64,000 nucleotides of DNA from Methylorubrum extorquens (GTDB taxonomy: Bacteria > Pseudomonadota > Alphaproteobacteria > Rhizobiales > Beijerinckiaceae), in NCBI RefSeq assembly GCF_024169925.1, contig NZ_JALJXF010000001.1, positions 277,501 to 341,500 on the forward strand, written 5' to 3'. Shown here piece by piece: positions 8,988 to 18,037 of the stretch (position 1 is the stretch's first letter; each line of letters starts with the position of its first letter). The notes below the pieces were generated by a model, which saw only the letters and a list, made by a program, of their open reading frames with translations, did not search any database and was not told where the DNA came from. The translations under genes were made by a program, and so were the position numbers.

Positions 8988-9701
8988 TCAGTCCGAAGCC
9001 GCGAGACCGGCAAGGAGAGCCTCCTCGCTCGGGCGCGCCGCTACAAAATGGGCCGCGACGCCGAGCTCGACCAGTCCCAAGGCCACATCGGGGGACAGGC
9101 AGTAATGCGCCAGCGCCCGAAACGCTCCGCTCAGACCGGCTTTGCCGGACAAATGCACCGCGATTTCGGCGCTCCGTCGCGAAAAATGCAGCGCCGCGAC
9201 GAGGGGCGGCGCGCCGTCCCGTCCCATCAGTGCCCGTGCCGCCGGTTCCGGCAGAGTCGCCTCGGCCACAGCGGCGTAGGCCGTCCAGGTCGTGACGCGG
9301 TAGCCCGCGGTCGTGAGGCTCGCGGCGGGCTCGGCCTTGCGGTCCTCGCCGGCCGCGTGGAGGAGGGTGCCGCCCGGCCTCACCTGGGCTGCGACGAGCC
9401 GAGCCAAGCTGACGGCGTCCCCCTCGGCACAGTGCACGGAGCGCAGGCCCGCCCGTGCCGCCCGCTCGGCGGTGCGGGTCCCGACGGCAAAGACCGGTGC
9501 CTCGGGAAGACCGGCTGCGGCGAGCGGCGCGGCGGCATTGGCGCTCGTCAGGATCAGACCGTCGAACCGGCCGGTGGGTAGCGGCCCATCGCTCGGTGCG
9601 ATCCGCAGCACAGGTGCCACCAGCGCCGCATGGCCGAGTTCGGCCAGCCGCCGTGCCGTGCGGCTTGCGCCCGGCTCAGGCCGCGACACCCAGATCCGCA
9701 T
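8988..9701 (-). CDS. hemD: Uroporphyrinogen-III synthase
   Basis: A 237-residue protein with the two-domain HemD pattern, beginning MRIWVSRPEPGASRTARRL. It contains the family's LTSANAA and FAVGTRTAE segments and the LHFSRRSA segment that corresponds to the usual FTS motif. The enzyme would close and invert hydroxymethylbilane to uroporphyrinogen III in tetrapyrrole synthesis, important for haem and, in methylotrophs, for cobalamin and bacteriochlorophyll. The ATG at 9701 is chosen because the longer upstream frame is antisense to tsaD. It diverges from tsaD and leads the minus-strand group with the Mic60-like and hemY-like genes. Confidence 0.9.
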   Translation of the reverse strand: MRIWVSRPEPGASRTARRLAELGHAALVAPVLRIAPSDGPLPTGRFDGLILTSANAAAPLAAAGLPEAPVFAVGTRTAERAARAGLRSVHCAEGDAVSLARLVAAQVRPGGTLLHAAGEDRKAEPAASLTTAGYRVTTWTAYAAVAEATLPEPAARALMGRDGAPPLVAALHFSRRSAEIAVHLSGKAGLSGAFRALAHYCLSPDVALGLVELGVAAHFVAARPSEEALLAGLAASD

Positions 9702-9878
9702 GTGCCCCTCTCCCTCACGCCATCCACAGCATCCGTCGGCGTTGAGCTTCACCTGTATCCGTCGGCGGTTTCGTCGTAGACGTGTTGCCGCGACCGGTAT
9801 GACCGAGCTTTCGCGAGAGATGGAGTAGGCGGGCCGGCCCCCGGCACGCAACGGTGCGTGGACGTCAGCGTGACCCTC

Positions 9879-10922
9879 ATGAAGATCCTCGGCATCGAGA
9901 CCACCTGCGACGAGACCGCCGCCGCCGTCGTGACCCTCGGTGAGGGCGAGCGCGGACGGATCCTCGCCAACGAGGTGCTGAGCCAGATCGCCGAGCACGC
10001 GGCCTATGGCGGCGTCGTGCCCGAGATCGCCGCCCGCGCCCATGTCGAGGTACTCGATCGGCTGATCGCCCGGGCGCTCCAGCGGGCGGGGACGACGCTG
10101 AAGGAGATCGACGGGATCGCAGTCGCTGCCGGGCCCGGCCTGATCGGCGGTGTGCTGATCGGTCTCGTCACGGCCAAGACCCTGGCCCTCGTCGCGCGCA
10201 AGCCGCTGCTGGCGGTCAACCATCTCGAAGCGCACGCGCTGACGCCGCGGCTCACCGACGGGCTCGCTTTCCCCTACCTGCTGCTGCTCGCCTCCGGCGG
10301 GCACACGCAGCTCGTCGCGGTGAAGGGAGTGGGCGATTACGTCAGGCTCGGCACCACCATCGACGATGCCATCGGCGAGGCCTTCGACAAGGTCGCCAAG
10401 CTTCTGGGGCTGGGCTATCCCGGCGGCCCCGAGGTGGAGCGGCAGGCGCTGAGCGGCAATCCGGAGCGGTTCGCGCTGCCCCGGCCGATGATCGGGCGGC
10501 GGCAGGCGGATTTCTCGCTGTCGGGCCTCAAGACGGCCCTGCGCATCGAGGCCGAGCGGCTCGAGCCGCTGGCCTCGCAGGACGTGGCCGATCTCTGCGC
10601 GAGCTTCCAGGCGGCGGTGGTGGACGTGATCGTGGACCGCGTGCGCGTGGCCCTGCGCGCCTTCGCCGGTGTCGCCGGGCATCCGACGGCTCTGGTCGCG
10701 GCAGGCGGCGTGGCTGCCAACGGAGCGATCCGCCGGGCGCTCGCCGCGCAGGCCGGCGAAGTGGGAATGAGCTTCGTCGCGCCGCCGCTACCGCTGTGCG
10801 GCGACAACGGCGCGATGATCGCCTGGGCCGGGCTGGAGCGCCTGCGCCTCGGCCTCGTGGACGATCTCACCGTGCCGGCCCGCGCCCGCTGGCCCTTCGC
10901 CGAGGCCGCCCCGGCCGCCTGA
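9879..10922 (+). CDS. tsaD: tRNA t6A synthesis protein TsaD
   Basis: The protein starts [18 protein letters not shown], the hallmark N-terminus of TsaD (Kae1/Gcp/YgjD). It keeps the metal-binding NHLEAHAL motif, the SGGHTQL loop and the GGPEVERQA segment. With TsaB, TsaC and TsaE it forms threonylcarbamoyladenosine at position 37 of tRNAs that read ANN codons. A GTG seven codons upstream (9858) is an alternative start. Divergent from hemD, an arrangement common in alphaproteobacteria. TrmO, which methylates the same modification, lies 18 kb away. Confidence 0.95.
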   Translation: MKILGIETTCDETAAAVVTLGEGERGRILANEVLSQIAEHAAYGGVVPEIAARAHVEVLDRLIARALQRAGTTLKEIDGIAVAAGPGLIGGVLIGLVTAKTLALVARKPLLAVNHLEAHALTPRLTDGLAFPYLLLLASGGHTQLVAVKGVGDYVRLGTTIDDAIGEAFDKVAKLLGLGYPGGPEVERQALSGNPERFALPRPMIGRRQADFSLSGLKTALRIEAERLEPLASQDVADLCASFQAAVVDVIVDRVRVALRAFAGVAGHPTALVAAGGVAANGAIRRALAAQAGEVGMSFVAPPLPLCGDNGAMIAWAGLERLRLGLVDDLTVPARARWPFAEAAPAA

Positions 10923-10939
10923 GGCCGGGCTTTCCCGGA

Positions 10940-12463
10940 TCAGACGAGCGCGCGGGCGGAGGCGGTCACCTTCTGCACGGAGAGATCAACCTCGTTCGCC
11001 GCCTGCGCGATGCCGTCGGCGTTGCGGCGCACGGCGTCCACGCTGCGCGCCGCGGTCTGCATGTTGCTCGCGATCTCCTGCGTGACCGCCGCCTGCTCGG
11101 TTACGGCAGAGGAGACGCTCATCGAGATCTCGCTGAGATCCGTGATGGTCGAGACGATGGCACGGATCGCCTCGACGGCCCGGGCCGAGGAATCCTGCAC
11201 GGCGGCGATCTGCTGGCCGATATCCTCGGTGGCGCGCGAGGATTGGCTCGCCAGCGCCTTCACCTCGGTGGCGACCACCGCGAAGCCGCGGCCGGCCGCT
11301 CCGGCGCGGGCCGCCTCGATGGTGGCGTTCAGGGCGAGCAGGTTGGTCTGGTCGGCGATCGAGCGGATCACGGAGACGACCTCTCCGATGCGTTCGGCGG
11401 TGGCGGTCAGTCCGCTCACAATCCCGCCGGCCTCTTCGGCGCGGCTCACGGCCGCGTCGGCGGCGGCCTTGGCCTGCGAGGCGTGACGGCTCAACTCCGC
11501 GATTGAAGCCGCGAATTCCTCGGCGCCCGCGGCAACCGATTGGACGTTGTCGGAGGTGACGGCGACCGCGGCCGCCGTGTCGGTGGCCTGACGGCTGACA
11601 TGCGACATCGCACCGGTGATGGTGCCAAGATCGGACTCGATGGCACGCTGCCCGTTCGCGCGCCGAATACGGTCGGCCACGGCTTGGGTGACGTCGTTGG
11701 CGAACTTCACCACCGCGCAGGGACGCCCTTCGCCGTCGAGAACCGGATTGTAGGTGCCGTAGATCCAGATCTCGCGCCCGCCCTTGGCGAGCCGCCGGAA
11801 CTCGCCGGCCTGATAGGTGCCATTCGCGAGCGACCGCCAGAACTCGGCATAGGCCGCGCCCTTCACTTCCTCGGGATCGACGAAGAGGCTGTGATGCCGG
11901 CCGCGGATCTCGTCCAGCCGGTAACCCAGCGCATCGAGGAAGTTCGCGTTGGCATCCGTGATCGTGCCGTCGAGCCCGAAATGGATCACCGCCTGAGACC
12001 GGTTGATCGCGGCGATCTGCCCCTCATAACTCGCGTTGCGTTCCGTCTGGGCCGTGATGTCGGTGGCGAGTTTCACCACCTTGTAGGGCTGCCCGCGTCG
12101 GTCGAAAATCGGGTTGTAGGAGGCTTGAATCCAGATCGAGCGGCCGTTCTTCCCGATGCGGCGGAACTCGCGGGCTTGGAGCTCGCCGCGGCGCAAAGAC
12201 TCCCAGAATGCCTTGTATTCCGAACTCTCGCGCTGTTCCGGCGGGATCAACATCGCATGCGGGCGACCGAGCACCTCGTCGAGAGTGTAGCCCACAAGGG
12301 CGAGGAAGTTGGCGTTCGCATCCGTGATGGTGCCGTTCATCGAGAACTCGATGCGACCTTGAGCACGGTCGACAGCAGCAAGGATGGAATTCTGCTCAGA
12401 GTGGAAGATTGCCAAGGCTATGCGCTCCAGGCATGACGTGGCCGGATGAAAGACTTTTGACAT
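10940..12463 (-). CDS. Soluble chemoreceptor with two PAS domains
   Basis: A 507-residue protein without a membrane segment. Two PAS domains (about residues 30-140 and 150-265) are close copies of each other, both carrying [11 protein letters not shown] and a YNP segment near their ends. They are followed by a methyl-accepting chemotaxis signalling domain with the conserved hairpin [20 protein letters not shown]. The layout resembles cytoplasmic energy or redox sensors such as Aer-type receptors, but the cofactor (haem or FAD) cannot be called. The AT-rich region upstream (12464-12670) probably holds its promoter. It likely couples to CheA/CheW encoded elsewhere. Confidence 0.88.
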   Translation of the reverse strand: MSKVFHPATSCLERIALAIFHSEQNSILAAVDRAQGRIEFSMNGTITDANANFLALVGYTLDEVLGRPHAMLIPPEQRESSEYKAFWESLRRGELQAREFRRIGKNGRSIWIQASYNPIFDRRGQPYKVVKLATDITAQTERNASYEGQIAAINRSQAVIHFGLDGTITDANANFLDALGYRLDEIRGRHHSLFVDPEEVKGAAYAEFWRSLANGTYQAGEFRRLAKGGREIWIYGTYNPVLDGEGRPCAVVKFANDVTQAVADRIRRANGQRAIESDLGTITGAMSHVSRQATDTAAAVAVTSDNVQSVAAGAEEFAASIAELSRHASQAKAAADAAVSRAEEAGGIVSGLTATAERIGEVVSVIRSIADQTNLLALNATIEAARAGAAGRGFAVVATEVKALASQSSRATEDIGQQIAAVQDSSARAVEAIRAIVSTITDLSEISMSVSSAVTEQAAVTQEIASNMQTAARSVDAVRRNADGIAQAANEVDLSVQKVTASARALV

Positions 12464-12940
12464 AAACTGTTTAATTGAAAGTTAATATCGCAAATTATAC
12501 CCAGTGCGTGCTGATACGAAGCGTGTAAAAATTGACAATCACGTGGATTTGAGGGTCATTCGATGAATGAATATAAATTTTGACTAAATTCGGGTCTGCT
12601 GAAATCATGCATTGATGGAAATCGGGCCGGCAGACATATGGAACTTGGACACAAGGATTGAGTTCACGCAACCCGCGAGGATGAATGCCGGACTTGCTTG
12701 AGGTTGTATGACGAAGATCTTCCGGCCTCGGACACAGCACCAAACTCTGCGGCCCGTCGCGGCTGTCACGGTTCAGTTCCGAGGTTCGCTTTCGACGCCG
12801 TCGAGCGGGTGCATTCCGGTGGGATGGAGCCCCGCCACCGGACGATCGCGGATCGGTGCTCGCTCTTGCGCCGACAGGTCGTTATCGCGGACCTGACGAT
12901 GTGGCAGCGGGTCCGCAGCGAGTTCCCGGTGGAGGCAGAC
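12464..12940. other. AT-rich intergenic region
   Basis: No convincing gene. The first about 200 bases are much richer in A and T than the surroundings, consistent with divergent promoters for the chemoreceptor and gpsA. Short frames such as the minus-strand one at 12495-12743 lack a ribosome site and have atypical composition. Confidence 0.5.
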
Positions 12941-13954
12941 ATGAAGTCAGGCACACAGCGGCAGGACGAGAGCGTCGCCGTCGTCGGCGGCGGATCCTGG
13001 GGCACGGCCTTGGCCAACGCTGCCGCCGCGGCCGGACGCCCGGTCACGCTCTGGATGCGCAATCCGGAAGCCGCGGCGCAGATGGAGCAGGCCCGCGCCA
13101 ACGCGCGTTACCTGCCCGGTGTCGTCCTGCATCCGGGCGTGCGCGCCACGGCCGAGGCCGCCGCGCTGGGGCAGGCCGGTACGGTGCTGCTCGTTGTGCC
13201 GGCACAGACCCTGCGCGGCGTGCTGGCCGCGCTCGCACCCTCGCTGGCGCCCGGTGCCGCTCTGGTGCTCTGCGCCAAGGGGATCGAGCGGGGAAGCGAC
13301 GCCTTCATGAGCGCAGTGGCGACAGACGTTCTGCCGGCTGGTTCGCCGGTGGCGGTGCTGTCGGGGCCGAGCTTCGCCACCGACGTCGCCCGCGGCCTGC
13401 CCACGGCGGTGACGCTCGCCGCGACGGACGGGGCGCTGGCGGCGCATCTGGCCGGTTTGCTCTCAGGGCCGGCCTTCCGGCTCTACCACACCGACGACGT
13501 GCGCGGCGTCGAGGTCGGCGGAGCGGGCAAGAACGTGCTCGCGATCGCCGCCGGCATCGTCGCGGGCCGCGGTCTCGGCGAGAGCGCCCGCGCCGCGCTG
13601 ATCGCCCGCGCCTTCGCCGAGCTGATGCGCTTTGCCCGTGCCTATGGCGGCCGGGCGGAGACGCTGATGGGGCTGTCGGGCTTAGGGGATCTCGTGCTCA
13701 CCGCCTCCTCGCCGCAATCGCGCAACTTCGCCTTCGGCGAGCGGCTGGGGAAGGGCGCCTCGCCCGAGGAGGCCGCAGGCGGCAAGCTCGTGGAAGGCGC
13801 CTTCACCGCGCAGGCGCTGGTCGATCTCGCAAGGGCGCGGGAGGTCGAGATGCCTGTGGCCGAGGCCGTCGCCGCTGTGGTCGCCGGAGCGCTGACGGTT
13901 GATGCGGCGATGACCCGCCTGCTCTCGCGGCCACTCAAGGCGGAGACGGCGTGA
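12941..13954 (+). CDS. gpsA: Glycerol-3-phosphate dehydrogenase [NAD(P)+]
   Basis: A 337-residue protein with an N-terminal Rossmann fold (VVGGGSWGTALA) and the GAGKNVLAIAAGI segment that supplies the catalytic Lys of GpsA. It reduces dihydroxyacetone phosphate to sn-glycerol 3-phosphate for phospholipid synthesis. The start at 12941 (MKSGTQRQDE) follows a GGAGG ribosome site; the open frame continues upstream to 12698 without support. The EVE-domain gene follows about 100 bases downstream on the same strand. Confidence 0.95.
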   Translation: MKSGTQRQDESVAVVGGGSWGTALANAAAAAGRPVTLWMRNPEAAAQMEQARANARYLPGVVLHPGVRATAEAAALGQAGTVLLVVPAQTLRGVLAALAPSLAPGAALVLCAKGIERGSDAFMSAVATDVLPAGSPVAVLSGPSFATDVARGLPTAVTLAATDGALAAHLAGLLSGPAFRLYHTDDVRGVEVGGAGKNVLAIAAGIVAGRGLGESARAALIARAFAELMRFARAYGGRAETLMGLSGLGDLVLTASSPQSRNFAFGERLGKGASPEEAAGGKLVEGAFTAQALVDLARAREVEMPVAEAVAAVVAGALTVDAAMTRLLSRPLKAETA

Positions 13955-14055
13955 GCATCCGCCGATGGGTTGAAAGCGAAGCGGTGCGCGCCCTTCAAGC
14001 GCGGCCGGATTTTCGATAAGCGAGGGCGCCTTTCCCGACGGAGCCGTCCCGCGCC

Positions 14056-14478
14056 ATGGCCTACTGGCTGTTCAAGTCCGAACCCTCGACCTGGTCCTGG
14101 GACCAGCAGGTCGAAGCGGGGGAGGGCGGCACCTTCTGGAACGGGGTGCGCAACCACCTCGCCAAGAAGCAGATGCAGGCGATGCAGGTCGGCGAGCGCG
14201 GCTTCTTCTACCATTCCAACGAGGGCAAGGCCGTCGTCGGCATCGTTGAGGTCATCAAGCCCTATCATCCCGACCACACCGACGAGAGCGGCCGTTTCGG
14301 CATGGTCGATGTGAGGGCGCTGGCGCCGATGCCGCGCCCGGTGACCCTCGATGCGATCAAGGCGGCGACGGCGCTCAAGGACATGGCCCTCGTCACCAAT
14401 TCCCGCCTCTCGGTGCAGCCGGTGACGGAGGCGGAATGGGCCACGGTCTGCGCCATGGGCGGCTACGGCGAGAGCTGA
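14056..14478 (+). CDS. EVE domain protein
   Basis: A 140-residue protein that is essentially one EVE domain, starting MAYWLFKSEPSTWSWDQQ. EVE domains are PUA-like folds that bind modified bases in DNA or RNA; stand-alone bacterial versions (relatives of human THYN1) are common next to housekeeping genes and have no settled role. Its neighbour gpsA is on the same strand. Nothing else here suggests a restriction or defence cassette. Confidence 0.9.
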   Translation: MAYWLFKSEPSTWSWDQQVEAGEGGTFWNGVRNHLAKKQMQAMQVGERGFFYHSNEGKAVVGIVEVIKPYHPDHTDESGRFGMVDVRALAPMPRPVTLDAIKAATALKDMALVTNSRLSVQPVTEAEWATVCAMGGYGES

Positions 14479-14507
14479 GCGGCCGGCATCCCGGCGCCGG
14501 TTGCTCC

Positions 14508-15728
14508 TCAGCGGGTGAGCACCTTGGGCGTCGGCACGCGACTGCGGAGCCGTGCGCCGACGATCTGGAGGGCGCGTCCGAGACCCGCGCGCAAGGGCGG
14601 CTCGATCCGCCGCGACACCAGGAGGGACGTTCCGATGGCCACCCCGATGCCGCCCGCGAGGATCGCGGCCGGCGGCAGTCCGTAGGCGGACAGGAAGCGC
14701 ATCGCCACGCCGCCGACGAAGGTGTGCAGCAGGTAGAGCGGATAGGTCGCGAGGCCGAGATCGCGGAACCGCCGCCCGAGTCTGGGGAGGGCTTCGGTCA
14801 GCGCGGTGTTCGCGCGGATCGAGAGGCAGAACAGGAGCATGAACACGGCGTAGAGGAGCCAGGGCGTCGCGGGGCTCCCGTCGACGCCGAGCAGGGCGCC
14901 GACGAAGCCGGCATCGTAGCGGATCTGCAGGAGGCCCCCCGTCAGGCAGACGGCGAGGCCGGCAAGGCGTGGCGCCGTCAGGCCGTTGCGCACCGCGCTC
15001 CACAGCAGCACGCCGATGGCGAAATGGCAGCCATGGGTGAGCAGGGTGAGCTTGGCGATCCGCGTGCTGATGATCCGGTCGAGGTCGGGCCAGAGCGGCG
15101 TCGCCGCGAGGCACCACGCGAGCGCGCTGATGACGCCCACCGCCAGGATCACCGTTTCCAGCCGTTCGAATCGGTTCAGGAACAGCAGAGCATAGACCAG
15201 AGCGTAGAACATGATCTCGATCCCGAGCGTCCAGTAGACGCCGTCGATCCAGCGCGGGACCGGAAACAGGACGAGGGTGCGGACGTAGCGCTCGAACAGG
15301 ACCCAGTTGGCTTCCGGGTCGAAGAGCAGCGCGAGCCCGAAGGAGACGCTGGCGCAGAACCAGATGCCCGGCACGAGGCGCAAGATTCGTCCGCTGAGAA
15401 AGCGCGATGCGCTCGCGTGGGAGGCGGAATAGGCGATGACGTAGCCCGAGATCACGAAGAACATCGGCACGCCGACCCAGCCCTGGGCACTCAGGAACAG
15501 AAGCGCCGGAAACGGGATCGGCTGCCCGACCAGGACTGCCGCCTCGCTCGACGGGACCATCCAGGCGGTGCAGGCGAGGTGATACAGCACGACGAGGCAG
15601 GCCGCGCCGAAGCGGAGCAGGTCGAGGCCGATCAAGGGCCGAGGTGCGTGCGGGCGCGGGCAGGCCGAGATTTCGCTGCCGGTCTGGACGATTGACATGC
15701 CTGTGGTCCTGGTGCCGGGCTCGATCAT
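14508..15728 (-). CDS. Membrane acyltransferase, family 3
   Basis: A 406-residue protein with about ten membrane segments, matching the acyltransferase_3 (OafA/NodX-like) family. The segment RPLIGLDLLRFGAACLVVLYHL near residue 33 carries the conserved Arg and His pair. Such enzymes transfer acetyl or other acyl groups to lipopolysaccharide, exopolysaccharide or peptidoglycan sugars on the periplasmic side. The acceptor is not predictable. The start at 15728 lies on the edge of a dispersed palindromic repeat, so the later ATG near 15698 (MSIVQTGSE) may be the true start. Confidence 0.85.
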   Translation of the reverse strand: MIEPGTRTTGMSIVQTGSEISACPRPHAPRPLIGLDLLRFGAACLVVLYHLACTAWMVPSSEAAVLVGQPIPFPALLFLSAQGWVGVPMFFVISGYVIAYSASHASASRFLSGRILRLVPGIWFCASVSFGLALLFDPEANWVLFERYVRTLVLFPVPRWIDGVYWTLGIEIMFYALVYALLFLNRFERLETVILAVGVISALAWCLAATPLWPDLDRIISTRIAKLTLLTHGCHFAIGVLLWSAVRNGLTAPRLAGLAVCLTGGLLQIRYDAGFVGALLGVDGSPATPWLLYAVFMLLFCLSIRANTALTEALPRLGRRFRDLGLATYPLYLLHTFVGGVAMRFLSAYGLPPAAILAGGIGVAIGTSLLVSRRIEPPLRAGLGRALQIVGARLRSRVPTPKVLTR

Positions 15729-15760
15729 CGTCCCGAAAATCGGCCGCCGGCTTCCGGAAC
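15726..15760. repeat. Dispersed palindrome, partial copy
   Basis: The sequence CATCGTCCCGAAAATCGGCC followed by GCCGGCTTCCGGAAC matches the left and central parts of the fuller copies at 18745, 42485 and 61407. The closing arm is missing. Confidence 0.55.
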
Positions 15761-16121
15761 GAGGCTTTCTGCCGGATAATCACCCGGCAACGCGATGCGC
15801 GTCTGTTGTGTTTTCGGGCAAACACGTGCCCGGGACAACGGCATGAAAATACCGATGCCGCCTCTTTCCCCGCGGCACTTTCAGATTTGGGATGAGAAAG
15901 CCGAAATCCAGACTCACGGATATGTGAGGCTTGACTTATGTGTCCGGCACCGGGCGAAAGGCGTTCCGCTCCGCATCGACTGATGTTCCGTGAGCTGCCG
16001 GCCCCGTTGCCGACCATCTGCAACGTTGTACGAAGCCGGCTTCCGCGTTTCGGAGGGTGAATCGGACGGCATGTCTGATCCGGCCCGACTCCGGGCGCGC
16101 TCGAAACGAACGGGAGACTTC
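15761..16121. other. Intergenic region
   Basis: No supported gene. It separates the divergent acyltransferase and ParB-like genes and presumably holds their promoters. It includes a moderately AT-rich stretch around 15870-15945. Confidence 0.45.
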
Positions 16122-16739
16122 ATGGCATCGCGCGAACCCCTGCTCATCTCCGTGCCAATTGCGGACTTACGCCCGACGCAGATCACGGTGGGCTACCGCG
16201 AGGTCGAGGAGAAGCGCCGCCGCTGGCGGGCGCACGACCCCGAGAAGAAGGCGGCCTTTCTCGGCTCGCATATGATCCCGGTGCTGCTGGGGCCGAAGAA
16301 GAAGCACTTCGTCATCGACCACCACCACCTCGCCCGCGCCCTGCAGGAAGAGGGCGAGGAGAACGTGCTGGTGACCGTGGTCGCCGACCTGCACAAGCTC
16401 GACAAGGATGCCTTCTGGACGGTGGCCGACCACAAGGCCTGGGTCCACCCCTACGACGCAGGCGGCAAGCGGGTCGGCTTCGACGACGTCCCGAAGGCGA
16501 TCGCGGATCTTGCCGACGACCCGTTCCGCAGCCTCGCGGGTGAGCTGCGCCGGGCCGGCGGGTTTGCCAAGGACACGACGCCGTTCAGCGAGTTCCTGTG
16601 GGCCGATTACCTGCGGCGCAACCTGAAGCGGAAGCTGATCGAGAAGGATTTCACCCAGGCGCTCGAGCGGGCGCTGCGCCTCGCCAAGGCGCCGGATGCC
16701 GGCTACCTGCCCGGCTGGTGCGGGCCCCTCGACGGCTGA
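16122..16739 (+). CDS. ParB-like nuclease-family protein (ParBc_2)
   Basis: A 205-residue protein of the stand-alone ParB-like family (Pfam ParBc_2). The N-terminal half contains PIADLRPTQITVGYREVEEK and the motif FVIDHHHLARAL, equivalent to the GERR/DGHHR region of ParB/Srx folds. It has no helix-turn-helix DNA-binding domain and is not a chromosome-partition ParB. The function of this family is unknown. The start at 16122 follows CGGGAGA; ATG codons upstream (16071) are possible. The 3' end overlaps the convergent dsbB gene by about 37 bases. Confidence 0.8.
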   Translation: MASREPLLISVPIADLRPTQITVGYREVEEKRRRWRAHDPEKKAAFLGSHMIPVLLGPKKKHFVIDHHHLARALQEEGEENVLVTVVADLHKLDKDAFWTVADHKAWVHPYDAGGKRVGFDDVPKAIADLADDPFRSLAGELRRAGGFAKDTTPFSEFLWADYLRRNLKRKLIEKDFTQALERALRLAKAPDAGYLPGWCGPLDG

Positions 16740-17215
16740 GCGAGGAGCGCGGCCGCGGCGGCGAGAAGGCCGAGGCCGGCAGCGATCAGCGCGTTCCAGC
16801 CGGCGAGCGAGACGCCGAGGAAGCGCCACGCGGCGGCCGTACAATCCACCGGCCGCACGGTTTCGAGGTTCTTCAGGAAGTCGGACACGTCTGCCGGTCC
16901 GGCGCCGGACCCGCCGCCGCAATCGCTGGGGCCGGGCCAGAACCCCCATTCCGCGCCCGCGTGATACACGCCGAGGCCGGCGCCGTAGATCAGCACCAGG
17001 GCCACGAGGCCGAGGACGAAGCGCGCGAGCCGCGGCGGGAGCAGGACGGCGCAGAGCGCGAGCGGCACAGCGAGGTAGTAGGGCACCCGCTCCGTCAGGC
17101 AGAGCTTGCACGGCACGTAGCCGAGGCCGTGCTCGAACACGAGGGCGCCGCCGACGGTCAGAGCGGCGCCGAACGCGACGATCAACGCGGCTGCGCGCAG
17201 GGGGATGCGGCTCAC
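16703..17215 (-). CDS. dsbB: Disulfide bond formation protein B
   Basis: A 170-residue inner-membrane protein with four hydrophobic segments. It has the quinone-side CxxC pair (PCKLC, Cys36 and Cys39) and a second Cys pair in the following periplasmic loop (Cys99 and Cys125), as in DsbB, which reoxidises DsbA and passes electrons to quinone. Translation is predicted from a GTG at 17215 that overlaps the stop of the upstream DedA-like gene by four bases (GTGA), implying coupled translation. Confidence 0.88.
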   Translation of the reverse strand: MSRIPLRAAALIVAFGAALTVGGALVFEHGLGYVPCKLCLTERVPYYLAVPLALCAVLLPPRLARFVLGLVALVLIYGAGLGVYHAGAEWGFWPGPSDCGGGSGAGPADVSDFLKNLETVRPVDCTAAAWRFLGVSLAGWNALIAAGLGLLAAAAALLAQPSRGPHQPGR

Positions 17216-17793
17216 AGCATCACCTTGAAGGCGACGAAGCCGAGAATCACGACCGCCACGAACAGCCCCGCCACCACGTTGAGGTGCCGGTCGAGCACCG
17301 CGCGGATGCCGATGCCGTAGCGCCCGAGCAGCCACGCCAGCAGGAAGAAGCGCGCACCGCGGGTGACGACCGAGAGCAGCGTGAACCAGAACAGCGAGTA
17401 ATGGGCGAAGCCCGAAGTGATGGTGACGAGCTTGTAGGGGATCGGGGTGAGACCCTTCAGCAGGATCACCCAATGTCCATAGGTGGCGTAGGAGGCCTGG
17501 AAGGTTTCGGCCTTGTCGGCGAGCCCATAGAGGTTGAACAGCCACAGCCCGACCGAATCGAACAGCAGCGCGCCGATGGCGTAGCCGAGCAGCCCCCCGA
17601 GCACCGAGGCAACGGTCGCGATGGTCGCGTAGAGCCACACCCGGTCCGGCCGGCTCACCGCCATCGGCACCAGCATCGCGTCCGGCGGGACGGGAAAGAA
17701 CGAACTCTCGGCGAAGGCCACCGCTCCGAGCGCCCAGGGCGCGGACGGCTTGGCGGCGAGCGCGAGTATCCACTCGTAGAGCCGGCGGATCAT
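17212..17793 (-). CDS. YqaA/DedA-like membrane protein (VTT domain)
   Basis: A 193-residue membrane protein of the YqaA branch of the DedA/SNARE-associated superfamily. It has the conserved AESSFFPVPPDAML segment near residue 27 and the GLTPIPYKLVTITSGF segment near 115. DedA proteins are linked to lipid-carrier recycling and membrane homeostasis; the YqaA branch is uncharacterised. It is cotranscribed with dsbB through a four-base overlap. Confidence 0.88.
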   Translation of the reverse strand: MIRRLYEWILALAAKPSAPWALGAVAFAESSFFPVPPDAMLVPMAVSRPDRVWLYATIATVASVLGGLLGYAIGALLFDSVGLWLFNLYGLADKAETFQASYATYGHWVILLKGLTPIPYKLVTITSGFAHYSLFWFTLLSVVTRGARFFLLAWLLGRYGIGIRAVLDRHLNVVAGLFVAVVILGFVAFKVML

Positions 17794-17924
17794 GGGGCCT
17801 CGTTGGGGTGGGGCGAGCGGTGCCCTTTCAGCACAGATGCGCCACGGAGGCGAGGGTCACATCCGATGCGGGAAAGATTCGCTCTGGCCCGTCGCCCCGG
17901 CTTGTGCCAAGAGGCGCGTGCGTC

Positions 17925-18009
17925 GCGGGTATGGCGGAATTGGTAGACGCGGGCGACTCAAAATCGCCAGCCGAAAGGCGTGGGGGTTCGATTCCCTCTA
18001 CCCGCACCA
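17925..18009 (+). tRNA. tRNA-Leu (anticodon CAA)
   Basis: An 85-base sequence starting GCGGGTATGGCGGAATTGG and ending with an encoded ACCA. The anticodon stem GGCGA/TCGCC encloses the loop CTCAAAA, giving anticodon CAA. A long variable arm (GCCGAAAGGC) is typical of tRNA-Leu. The acceptor arms GCGGGTA and TACCCGC pair perfectly. Confidence 0.97.
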
Positions 18010-18037
18010 GCACCCCCACATTGATGCCGGGACAGGC

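Noticed and set aside
8988..10682. A 564-residue minus-strand frame joining hemD to sequence upstream
   Set aside because: The upstream half is antisense to tsaD and low in protein-like content. HemD alone starts at 9701.
12495..12743. 82-residue minus-strand frame in the AT-rich gap
   Set aside because: No ribosome site and no family resemblance. The region reads better as promoter DNA.
14056..14478. EVE protein as part of a restriction or defence system
   Set aside because: It is a stand-alone domain next to gpsA with no nuclease, methyltransferase or helicase beside it.
13642..16023. 793-residue minus-strand frame across gpsA, EVE and acyltransferase genes
   Set aside because: Arg/Pro-rich shadow of three well-supported genes in other frames.
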